This document shows positions 1-9,400 of a stretch of DNA of 64,000 nucleotides, piece after piece. The DNA lies in the NCBI GenBank assembly GCA_964019425.1, contig OZ025839.1, forward strand, positions 694,032-758,031. The letters run 5' to 3'. Source of the stretch: Flectonema sp. DT1601. Its lineage: Eukaryota; Euglenozoa; Diplonemea; Diplonemida; Diplonemidae. A program made the position numbers and the translations under genes. Every line of letters begins with the position of its first letter. Positions within the stretch are counted from its first letter, which is position 1. Below the pieces are notes generated by a model that saw only the letters and a list, made by a program, of their open reading frames with translations, made no database searches and had not been told where the DNA came from.

Positions 1-345
1 TTCGCAGCGCAGCGTCAGTTGCAATTTTATGACTTCAGCAAACCTTTGAAGAGTGTGAAAGAAACTAGGAAGCTATTTGAGCATGCTAGAATGATTGTTG
101 GTGTCCACGGAGGTGCATTGACCAATACTATCTTTTGTAAACCGGCAACGATGATTGTAGAACTCGGATTTCAAACTCCATACGCACACGACTACATTCA
201 CATGTCTGCTGCTCTTCACTACAGTCATCATCTCGTCCTGTTAGAGCAATCTCCTTTGGGAATGGGAGCCCCTACTGTCAAAGTTGACGTCCCAACCCTT
301 CGAAGCACAGTCGAAGATCTCATGCCTCTTAGAGACGAGTTGTAG
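1..345 (+). CDS. C-terminal end of a GT61-family glycosyltransferase (partial)
   Basis: The frame is open from the first base, so the gene begins outside the window; 114 residues remain. The stretch ARMIVGVHGGALTN followed by PATMIVEL matches the C-terminal signature of family GT61 (DUF563; EOGT and plant xylosyl/arabinosyl-transferases), where this region helps bind the nucleotide sugar. Members act in the secretory pathway on protein or polysaccharide O-glycans. The signal anchor and N-terminal half are not visible, so donor and acceptor cannot be inferred. The stop is TAG at 343-345. The family call rests on one motif plus a C-terminal position that fits. Confidence 0.72.
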   Translation, partial: FAAQRQLQFYDFSKPLKSVKETRKLFEHARMIVGVHGGALTNTIFCKPATMIVELGFQTPYAHDYIHMSAALHYSHHLVLLEQSPLGMGAPTVKVDVPTLRSTVEDLMPLRDEL

Positions 346-1515
346 TTGTTGAGGTATGATGAATTATTGAACACCATTTCCTTTCTTCAATGCACTTCTT
401 GCATTTATAAGTCGACCGGAAATGTTGGAATCACACATTCAGCTTTTGGTTGTCTGAATAGTTTCAATTCTTAAAAAAAAATAATTTAAAAAAAAAAAAA
501 AGGTTTCTGGTGAATGAATAAAGAATGAGAGGTACGGATGGTATCGAAATCATCCAAAAAAAAACTATTTCTTTTTCCTCTCTTGGAATTGCACAAAGAC
601 AAGAAGAAAGAAATTTTAATTTATACAGTTTTCCCCTTTTTTTTTCCTTTTTTTTTTATTTTTTTCCTTTTCCACTCTTGATTAGCCAGCGAACTAAAAA
701 ATCTCTTTCTGTATAAAACCTTTTGTACTTCTTTTTTTGTTTTTTTTTAATCCTTTTGTTTTTTTTCTGGTTTCCTCCGAATCGATGAAAATGAAAGAGA
801 ACCTTGAAGCACATTGTTATTTCTTTTGTTTGTGCAGTGACATTGTAGTCAGAAGTGAGAGGTGGGTTGACCAACAATGCAATGCCGCTACTATTATCGT
901 GGCTTTGCTTGATGTTGAGATTTACGTTCCATAAAACAAATTATTTTGATTTTTTTTTCCTTTTGTTTTTCCCAAGTCCTAAAAAAAAAAATTTGGTTTG
1001 GAGGTTGCATTCAAAAAAATATATAAAAAAAAAAAAAAAGCAGCGTTTTTCTTGGAATGGCTGTTGTTACACGCAGAGGGACGTGACAACGGATACGGCC
1101 TGACCCTACATGTGAATTCTACCACGTGATTTATTCATTACTTGTCAGACTGATGTTCAAGGCAATCTGTCTTTTTCGATAAAGAAAGATATAACGCCTC
1201 CGATATTTACTGCGCTTTTTTTTTTGATAAGGAAAAAAAAAAAAAAAAAGTGCGAAGTTGGAAATACTTTCTTTTGAATGTTATTGACGTGAAATGTATG
1301 ACCCGTGACCGTGTTTAGTTGTTTTTGGTATTACCCGTTTTTTATTTTCTACTCATCTCGGTGAGCCGAAAAAATGATTACTTTTTGTAGTGTTTTTGAT
1401 GTTCGGATTTGTAGCTTTTGCTTATCCTTCTTTTCAACAGTAATAACAAGAGTGTCTTTGTGAGTGGTAATCCACCAACCAATGTTATAATTATTTCTTC
1501 AGTCGTTTCTTAAAG
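346..1515. other. Intergenic, poly-T/poly-A rich
   Basis: There is no convincing gene. Open frames here are short and come from homopolymer T and A runs (about 640-760, 940-1040, 1210-1250). A pyrimidine tract ending in AG at 1501-1502, 14 nt before the next ATG, is a candidate splice acceptor for the downstream gene. Confidence 0.6.
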
Positions 1516-2616
1516 ATGTCGCAGGAGGTGGATACGTCAGTTGATGAACTGTTAGAATTAAGAGATTCTGTAAACAATTTAATACTTGATAGTTCTATTG
1601 GTCGCAACGGATTAAAAGGTCCTCAAACTGCTATCAGAGCCGTGTCACAACAGAGACAGCAACCAGAAAGATCAATTAAGATACCTCCTTCACAGATTGG
1701 TTCGGGAGGGTTTGTAAGGCCGACATCTGCTACTCCTCAGATGTTGTCTAAAAAACTATCTCAAGTAGTCTGGTTGAGTGATACAACTGAAGTAATTACA
1801 CAAATAGGAGATCACGTTAGCGACTTGGCTGGAAGACAGGTTGCCGGAATTGTTGTGACTTCACTTACAAGATTTGATAACTTGTCGAAGTCTCACAATT
1901 CTGAATTACTCGAAACACAACAACAGATATCTGCGGCACAATTAAATTCCGCTACAGCTGCTACGACAACTCTTCAACAACAGATGGCAATACTGATGAG
2001 GGAATCCACTCGAAGGATGTCAATTATTGAAAAGGAATGTAATCACAGGTTATGCTACTCGCGTAAAATGAAGCAAATTGAAATCAGATTGGTAAAGAAA
2101 GCTGCTGAAGCAAAGATTCACTCTGCAGCAATCCAACTGTCAGATTTGAAGATTCAACTGGTCGGAGTGGTCGATGCGTTTCGGAGTATTTCAAAGCCGA
2201 ATTCACAACCAGAAAAGGTGTCGGAGATTCAGAAAAATGAAGCGGCGGTGATGTCATTTCTTCAAAAGACCCTTTCTACTGAAATGGAACCCACCGAAGG
2301 TATTTTATTATCGAAACAGTTTTCGTCTTCATCTCGTCATTTGTCAGATGTCAGTACTCCAACAGATGCTTTACAGCAATCATTCCCGAGTAGTCAGACT
2401 CCTAGTGTCGGTTACTCGTATTCATTATCTGATTACCCAATTGAACTTAGTAGTACTTATACATCTCCCACATCACAACCTCTTAGTACTCAGGTAGGAT
2501 ATACTTGTTCTTCTAATGAGGGACCGATGCGTTGTTTTGGTGTATTATCTTCACATGAATGTGATGACAATAATAACAGAAATCATATTATTAGAACTCC
2601 CCCTGCTGTAAGTTGA
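1516..2616 (+). CDS. Coiled-coil protein of unknown function
   Basis: A 366-residue protein that I do not recognise. It starts at ATG 1516, 14 nt after TTATTTCTTCAG. Residues about 90-240 are predicted largely helical, Gln/Ala/Leu-rich with heptad-like spacing, and contain a basic patch with two cysteines (CNHRLCYSRKMK). The N terminus is short and acidic. Residues about 260-366 are Ser/Thr/Pro-rich and probably disordered. No signal peptide or membrane segment is seen. A GTAAGT donor-like site at 2608-2613 overlaps the stop region, so an alternative spliced 3' end is possible. A structural or cytoskeletal role is only a guess from composition. Confidence 0.75.
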   Translation: MSQEVDTSVDELLELRDSVNNLILDSSIGRNGLKGPQTAIRAVSQQRQQPERSIKIPPSQIGSGGFVRPTSATPQMLSKKLSQVVWLSDTTEVITQIGDHVSDLAGRQVAGIVVTSLTRFDNLSKSHNSELLETQQQISAAQLNSATAATTTLQQQMAILMRESTRRMSIIEKECNHRLCYSRKMKQIEIRLVKKAAEAKIHSAAIQLSDLKIQLVGVVDAFRSISKPNSQPEKVSEIQKNEAAVMSFLQKTLSTEMEPTEGILLSKQFSSSSRHLSDVSTPTDALQQSFPSSQTPSVGYSYSLSDYPIELSSTYTSPTSQPLSTQVGYTCSSNEGPMRCFGVLSSHECDDNNNRNHIIRTPPAVS

Positions 2617-3589
2617 ATGTGTTGGTGTTGATCGTTTCTTGTTTTCTTTTTTTACGTTAAAACCAGACTGTCTCGATTCTTCGATCAAACTGGTTGGTCG
2701 CAATTTATTTATTTTCTTGTTTCCCTGCATCGTATCGAAAACACCCGACCTGTGATAGAATTAAAAAAAAGTTTTTTTTTTTTTTTTTTTTTTAATATTT
2801 GTAGGTACGAGGATTCAATGCGATGGCCAACTACTATTGTTGTTGTTTTTATTTGGCTTTGTCTTTTTCTTATTATTATTGCCCCCCAATACATCCACAG
2901 CTCACGATGTTGGCGATTTTTTTTTTTTTTTTTTTTAAAATTTCCATTCCTACTCTTCCTCGCCTAACACGAGAGTGTGGACTTCTTTTTGATAAACTAA
3001 AAAATACAAAAAAAAAAAAAAATAATAATAATAATAATAATAAAAATATTTTTTTTTGAATTTGTAATTTTTAAATAAAAGTGAATAGCTGCTGTTGATC
3101 TGTTCTAACGTTCCTAAATTCAATAGATTTCTGTTTTTTTTTTGTTTTTAAATATATTTTGGATAGTGAACGATCAAAACTGTCGTGTGATTTATATGTT
3201 CGGAAAGTCATAATACGAATCAGCTTTTCAAGTTGTTCATCAAAATTACTATTTTGCTGACAGACAGAGAGAAACTATAGTATTAACTTCTTAACTTCTA
3301 ATTGTGTCTTCTGTGGTATTGCTTTTCTTTTTTGCAAAGACTTGAAATCTTTGTTGTCGTGGCATTATCACCTTTTTCCGTTTTTTTTTTTTTTTTTTTA
3401 AAAAATTTTTTTTCAAAAAAATTATTACTAAAAGTATAGAGAGGGCGACCTTATCGTACTCCTTCAGATGAACTACTGGTCCCTGTCTGACTTTTCCGAT
3501 GGTACTGACTGGTGTTATTTAATTATAGAAACGTTCAGTTTGTTTTGAAGTATTTTGAAGATAATTTGCTGAAAACAGAACAATAAAAA
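2617..3589. other. Intergenic with homopolymers and an (AAT)n microsatellite
   Basis: Long T runs lie at about 2772-2792, 2920-2936 and 3380-3400. An A run followed by about eight AAT units lies at 3009-3045. An open frame at 2823-3059 is mostly low-complexity Tyr/Cys/Phe/Asn and reads as T/A-tract noise. The segment 3440-3520 is less AT-rich and shares an inverted ten-base match with the rRNA-like piece that follows; I cannot identify it. Confidence 0.55.
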
Positions 3590-3725
3590 TGCCGGGGTGA
3601 CCCCTCGTTTGGAGACACCAGTCAGGTGGGGAGTTTGGCTGGGGCGGCACATCTGTTACACATTAACGCAGGTGTCCTAAGGCAAGCTCAGTGAGAACAG
3701 AAATCTCACGTAGAGCAGGGGGTTG
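3590..3725 (+). rRNA. Isolated fragment of cytosolic large-subunit rRNA, domain V
   Basis: The core at 3611-3720 matches the conserved eukaryotic 25S/28S region with GGTGGGGAGTTTGGCTGG, GGGCGGCACATCTG, TAACGCAGGTGTCCTAAGG and GAGAACAGAAATCTCAC. This is domain V, just before the peptidyl-transferase ring. The helices still pair: ACATCTG (3649-3655) with CAGGTGT (3669-3675), GTGAGA (3691-3696) with TCTCAC (3704-3709), and GCTC (3686-3689) with GAGC (3713-3716). The stem bases differ from the yeast stem (GGAGA/TCTCC) on both sides, so the pairing is compensated. No further rRNA follows. It is either a pseudogene copied from a living rRNA gene or a piece of a fragmented rRNA. It ends about 115 nt before the hydroxylase ATG. 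Confidence 0.82.
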
Positions 3726-3841
3726 TCACTGCTGGGTATAAAGAAATAATATAAAATAGTTTACTAAAAACAAATTACGAGTAATAAAAAGTGTTAATTA
3801 ATTTAGTTTCAAACCCGCCAATTAGATTACTAAATAATAAA

Positions 3842-4804
3842 ATGACGTCTGCGAAGGTTTGGGTTCTCTCCGCAACAGTTGGTGGAGTTCTTGCCGCTGG
3901 AGGACTCAACATGTTGGATGAAGCGACGCAATCCGCTTGGGACTTTTGTTTACGCTATGAACCTTACATAAGCAACCCACAAGTAGAAGCCACCATTGCA
4001 TTTATCGCTTGGTTCGTTGTTTGTTTGTACTTTACGTACTTAGACGTTACCCGCTCTCCTACAAAAATTCAAAAGGACTACTGGCCAACTAATAAAGAAA
4101 TGTTAGACTGTGCTGTTCCCCAGATTATTATTTACTTTGTTGGTTGCGCCTTCACGTGGTATCTATGGGCTCAATTCCCAGACACTCATTTGATTCACGA
4201 CAAGAAGGCTCCGACTTTCTTGGGTTTTGTAGGGCAGCTGTCCTCGGCTGTTATAGTCGGAGATTTTATTATTTATTGGGAGCATCGGTTGATGCATATC
4301 ATTCCTTACCTTAGAAATAACATTCATTCTGTTCATCACGCGTATTCAGCACCATTTTCTTGGGCTGGAGGTTGGGTACATCCGTTTGAAGATTTAATTG
4401 TTGTAAGTGCTCAGGCTCTCCCTGCTTACTTGTGGTGTGATCCGCTAACTAGATATGTGTTCTCTGCATTGTGGGCCGTGTTATTAATAGATGAGCATAG
4501 CGGTCATGATGTTTGGTGGTCTCCATTCAACTGGATGAGCTTTGGAAGAAATAGAGACGTCATCATTGGAGGTGGTGCTGACCCTCACGACATTCATCAC
4601 TTTATTCCAACAAAGAACTTTTCGTTTTGTTTTTGTATTTGGGATCGCATGTTTGGTACTTACATGGAACCATCTGAACTCATCGTGAATCCATTTGTCC
4701 CTCCATTCATCTCTGAACGTCGTGAGCCACAAGTTGTTCAACAATTGATGGACCAACAGATCGAACGCAAACAGCAGCTTCTAAGCAGCACAGATGAGCA
4801 GTGA
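3842..4804 (+). CDS. Fatty acid hydroxylase / sterol desaturase superfamily membrane enzyme
   Basis: A 320-residue protein starting at ATG 3842; the frame is open 51 nt upstream but has no earlier ATG. It carries the histidine boxes of the superfamily: HRLMH at 148-152, HSVHH at 162-166 and HDIHH at 249-253, with further histidines at HPFED (180) and DEHSGHD (217). These bind a di-iron centre. Hydrophobic segments at about 5-22, 48-66, 93-111, 126-146 and 184-215 fit an ER membrane protein. Known members hydroxylate or desaturate sterols or lipids (C4-methylsterol oxidase, C5-desaturase, cholesterol 25-hydroxylase). The substrate is undetermined here. A sterol-dehydrogenase-like protein is encoded at 19976 on the same strand. 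Confidence 0.88.
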   Translation: MTSAKVWVLSATVGGVLAAGGLNMLDEATQSAWDFCLRYEPYISNPQVEATIAFIAWFVVCLYFTYLDVTRSPTKIQKDYWPTNKEMLDCAVPQIIIYFVGCAFTWYLWAQFPDTHLIHDKKAPTFLGFVGQLSSAVIVGDFIIYWEHRLMHIIPYLRNNIHSVHHAYSAPFSWAGGWVHPFEDLIVVSAQALPAYLWCDPLTRYVFSALWAVLLIDEHSGHDVWWSPFNWMSFGRNRDVIIGGGADPHDIHHFIPTKNFSFCFCIWDRMFGTYMEPSELIVNPFVPPFISERREPQVVQQLMDQQIERKQQLLSSTDEQ

Positions 4805-5169
4805 AAGGAATTTCAGAAACCAGAAGGGTAAGAAAACACACAACGTGCGATGCCGGGGCAGCAGCTAAAACAATTATACCCAATATTGTTGTTGTTGCTA
4901 TTGTTCAGGTTTATGCTTCCTTAAGTCGACTTGCAGTCGAGTGCAGCACCTGTTAAATTTCAATGACTTGATCCTATGCGAAGATTTGCAATAGATGTCT
5001 GGACTCCCTTCTTCAAACCCAAACCTAAAATAATCTTCGTCACTACGAAGTGAATAAGAAACAGTTAAGTAAACAGCTTCTTCGTGTTTCACTTGTCACT
5101 CTTGTTGTACCTTTCAAAGGTAAATCTTCTTTAAGCTGACTATGTGTCGAAGTGTACCTGTTGGTAAAA
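4805..5169. other. Intergenic, no gene recognised
   Basis: Nothing convincing on either strand. The segment contains a pyrimidine-rich tract with AG near 5118, which could serve the small frame that follows. Confidence 0.5.
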
Positions 5170-5280
5170 ATGGGAACTTCTGCACGTTTAGCAGCATCAA
5201 AAATAAAAAAAGGCAAACCACTTCAATATTATTTTCTGATAATGTGGTTCCCATCGTTAGACGATGCGACACTTGTTTGA
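5170..5280 (+). CDS. Possible small protein, 36 residues
   Basis: ATG 5170 is preceded by AAAAA and about 50 nt earlier by a pyrimidine-rich tract ending in AG. The product is basic at the N terminus (ARLAASKIKKGK) and then has a short hydrophobic stretch (YYFLIMWFP) and an acidic end. It could be a small tail-anchored or mitochondrial protein, or the first exon of a spliced gene. No family is recognised and chance is a real alternative. Confidence 0.25.
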   Translation: MGTSARLAASKIKKGKPLQYYFLIMWFPSLDDATLV

Positions 5281-5552
5281 GGATTGCGATCTGCAACTCC
5301 TCTTGGCTTTAGCCCTGTATGGTAAGTTTAATCTTGTGTTTTATGTGCTGTCGTAGTAGTCTTCGTTGGGTTTGGCGATAGTCTTCTGATTTTGGTCGAT
5401 TTTCGAAAAATTTCTTTTCTCCCTTCCCCTTCCCTTCCCTTCTTATTATTCCTGTTTTGGGAATTCTAAAAATAAAAAATAATACCTCGACTCTTCTTTA
5501 GTAAAGCAGCTCTCTCTAAATTGTCAGCTATTTTTGTCTTCTAAAACTGAAA

Positions 5553-5678
5553 ATGAAAAATACTCCTTACGAATGGCCATGCGGATCAGATGTCAGTCGC
5601 CGCAAGTATTTTAATGTACACAATGATTGTACTGAAAGAAGGAGTCTTCAACAGAAAAAGCCAACTGATCACTTTTAA
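5553..5678 (+). CDS. Possible small protein, 41 residues
   Basis: ATG 5553 lies about 50 nt after a pyrimidine tract ending in AG (ACTCTTCTTTAG, 5501), the same arrangement as before clearly real genes in this window. The product is hydrophilic, with two cysteines (C10 and C26) and no hydrophobic segment. The composition is not homopolymer-derived, unlike most short frames here. No family is recognised. Confidence 0.3.
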   Translation: MKNTPYEWPCGSDVSRRKYFNVHNDCTERRSLQQKKPTDHF

Positions 5679-6023
5679 GTTTATGTACCTCGTTCACTCT
5701 CTGACTTCAATAATATGTAGTCAGCAGTCAAGTGTTTCAAGTTCATTGCTTCCCGTGTGAAAGTATTAAATAACTGACTGGTCGGGTATGACTTCCCTCT
5801 GCTGATATTGGCAGTTCTAACTTCTTATCTTTTATCTTATTATCTATTGGTTTGCGTAACCAGACAACACTCTTGCTCTATTTAACTGTTTCCTCTTCTC
5901 GTTTCACACACCGCTTTACGTTTGTCTTCTTTTAGACATACTTCGTCCGATTGTTTTCTTTTGTTCATTGTCCTCCTCGGGGTGGTTGCAAAATATTTGC
6001 TTCCAATTTTTTCTGATGGCGGA

Positions 6024-6188
6024 ATGATTCATTCACAAAATAATTTTTCTCCCCCCCATTTCTTGCTTTTTAAAATGAAGTCGCTTTATAAACTTCCTGT
6101 ACTGCAGCCGATGGTTGAAGAACAGGTGCTGCCACTTTTTTATTCTGTTTTTCGGGTCATCGATGCCACAACTCATATCTTCTGGTAG
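6024..6188 (+). CDS. Possible small protein, 54 residues
   Basis: The frame is open from before 5922; in-frame ATGs are at 6024 and 6075. A strong pyrimidine-AG (GTCTTCTTTTAG) ends at 5935. The last 37 residues (MKSLYKLPVLQPMVEE onward) look protein-like, hydrophobic and aromatic. It could be an exon of a gene whose other exons I could not place. Low confidence. Confidence 0.22.
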   Translation: MIHSQNNFSPPHFLLFKMKSLYKLPVLQPMVEEQVLPLFYSVFRVIDATTHIFW

Positions 6189-6471
6189 AGGTTCATGTAG
6201 TTAATCTGGTTCCTTCTCCTTTCTTTTTATTTCATTTCTTCTTTTTTTTATTTTATGAAAAAGATATATTAATATTACCTAATTAAGTTTTGAGTATGGT
6301 GAATTCATCACTAATCTAATGATATTTATGTTCTATGTTAGGTGCACAACATTCTCAGGAGGGTATGAATTACTCAAATCGGTGTCATCAGATGTGGTAA
6401 TTGAATTTTTATTTTTTTACCAGGCGCCTGAATGACAGATAACAGAGTGCTGAAGTGAGCTGACGTGAACA

Positions 6472-9400
6472 ATGGCTGCTGGTATCAGTTTGGTATCGCT
6501 AGGCGATCCTGGAGAATGGTTTACATCAACACACGTTGGAGTAACAACTAGTTGTGATATTACCTGCGAGAGGATGATTCAAATGATGGAAGTTCATTTC
6601 GACTACGACACTACTGAGTTGCGTCTATTAGATGAAATCTCACAGTGGACCAGCTTGGCTGACTTTTGTGAAGATATCAACTTCGATACTTTACTTTTGA
6701 TAATTGCCGGTGATGAGATGTCTCGAATTTATTTATTAGAAAAGATGCATTCGATAAAGCCACAAAAGAAAACGTACTCTTCTTCAGAAGACCCAGCTGA
6801 GTTCTTACGACTCACTCTGATCACCTGCTGCGACCTTCCGATAGCAGCAGAGCGGGCGATTCCTTCACCGCGTGTGGCAATGCCGTCTTCCTTACTACGA
6901 CAAGCAATAAAACACCCACTAGCTGAGTCTTGGAACACACCGGAACGACTAACTGGTTGGTACGACTACATCTCCGCTGAGGCGCTCTTTCTTCGATCTT
7001 TGATGGACGGAAACAACGGAACTGGGTCTGCACTACTCGTAGTAACTCTCTTGTCTTGGGGGTTTTATAGTCAAGAGACGATTGTGGGTGTTGCTGCCTG
7101 CAAGGCGTTGCGCAGCCTGTTAGAAGCTGACAAACATTTACTGTGGGGCGAATTAGTTTCTTTGAGGGACACTTCTGCTGGTCTTGACGCCTTACTTACA
7201 GTTCGCGGACTACAAAAAAAGAGTCAGATGATGACACTCGCAGTCAGAAAAACTTTAGCTTCTATTGCACAGACGAACTTACGCCTCTTCGTGGAAGAAG
7301 AATTGCCAGCTAGGGTAGCTAATAAATCACTTTTCGTATCAATTATAAAAGATATAATTCATTACTACCCTGAGGGTTATTGTTTTGCTGAAGACTTGGA
7401 AGAAGAAGGAAGGCTTCGATTCTTTCAGTTTATATTTCACTACTCGACTACTAAGAAACGAACTGCACTACAACACAACTTCGAGCCTTACATGGAGGAA
7501 CTGTTAGTAGTTGGGTTGAGTTTGATTGTATCAAATGAGAATCAGCAGTTCTTTTTATGTTCTTCTTCGTCAGCAGAACCTCTTGTGATGGTCTACTTGC
7601 AACACTTGTCTTGTGTGAGTGATACTGTCGATCTTAGTATTCGACCCATCCTTTCTCGTCTCATAAAAATGATATCCATCACCTCAACAACTGAAACTTC
7701 AATAGCGACCAACGCATCTGATTTGATGATGAAAATACTGAAATCTGTTTGGGTTAGCAATCCAGATGTTCGAAATGTTGCATACTCGCAGCTGTTTTCA
7801 AATTTAGATTTTCAGGTGATGGAGTCTCTTGGGATTTCATTAAAATTAATAAACATGATTTGTTCGATAAGAAATCAAAGTCATTCATCCGACTGCGGTA
7901 TAACACATTCAGACATCAGTCGGTTGGTTGATTTGACTTTGAGTTTACAAATAATTTCATCTGATGAGTGTCGAGATTCGATTTTAGAAGTTCTCGAAGT
8001 ACTTTGGACTGTTGCTGTTGACAAGGAGTTGATAATATTATTTCTACAATCAGCTCACGGAATAATTCTTATCACCGAGGCTTATTCTCAAAACGATTCC
8101 ACCAGAATAGCATTCGCTGACAAACTCTCTCTCTTAGTAACATCCACACTAGACGATGTGTTCTTTACTACCTCTGTACCAACTGACTCGGAAGGTATCG
8201 AACATATGTACACTTCGCACTCGATGTTGAAAACGCTCCTCAAAAAGATTTTATTACATCAGGGATACGGTTCTGACTCGAGAAGTAAAATAATGGAAAA
8301 GATTATCCGAAGAACTGTTGAACTTCAATACAATAACGTTAAGCACAATAAGAGATTAGTTATTCATGAATCACCAACAGCTCATAAAAAGAGAGTAATG
8401 CTCTGGATAGAAGACATTATTAAAAGTATCGGTGCAACAGTGCAGTTTGGAACTCTCTTTGAGCTCGGAAACTGCGATGCTACGAGGGAGGAATTCTTTG
8501 CGAGAAATTATCCAAAACTAAGTTGGGCGACTCCATCGCCATCTCGAAGTACTTCCTCAACTTCGAGTGATGCACTCAAAAGATTCTCTTTGCGTCCTAT
8601 TAATGAAAGTCCAGTTAAACCTCCCGCGCCAACCTACAAAACTATTCCGAAATCAAAGTCGCAGTCACTTTCCCCCATCCAAATTAGAAAGCTGCTTGAA
8701 GAGGAGGACAGGGCAAAGCAGGAACAAGAACAGCAGCTGCTTCTACAACAACGACGGGAGCAGGAACAGGAACAGCAGCTGCTTCTGCAACAACGACGGG
8801 TGCAGGAACAGGAACAGCAGCTGCTACTACAGCAACAAGAACAACAGCAACAACGACAGGCGCAGGAGCAACAAATACTGAAACAAAAGGAGCGGGAAAA
8901 GCGACCACAACCTTTACAGATGACTCAAATTGTAACCAGCGCTGACTACGGGCATCCTGTCAGCTACTCCCCTACTGTCCGGTCCCCACTTTACAAACAT
9001 CCTCTAACTAGTTCTGATTATGGACCTCCTCCGCCGAGCAGCATTTCAGGAATGTCATCGCCGACTCAAATGAATTCAATTGTGAAAAATGAAAATCATC
9101 AGCCGGAACCCTTTCTAAATAATAACAACGACAGCAACAAGAATCTCGATTATGTTGAAGGAACCCCAAAAAGTAACATTAGTGAACCTGTAGTACTCCC
9201 TGTCACTGGTGCAGACTACGCCGCGCCGCTAGCTTGCGATACGTCAGTAGTCAATGCTGTCACTGTTGTCCAGGAGGAAGATAATGCAGATGATAAAGAG
9301 AATGACCAGTCAGCTATTGAAGAAGTAGGACAACAAGGCAAGAATACAGCGACAAATAGCGTAGGGAATGAAGAAGAGACTTCTGAATTAGAGGAGCACA

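Noticed and set aside
3439..3520. A second rRNA fragment (resemblance to an SSU helix around CGATGGTACTG)
   Set aside because: Only about 11 nt match and no helix can be rebuilt; too short to support.
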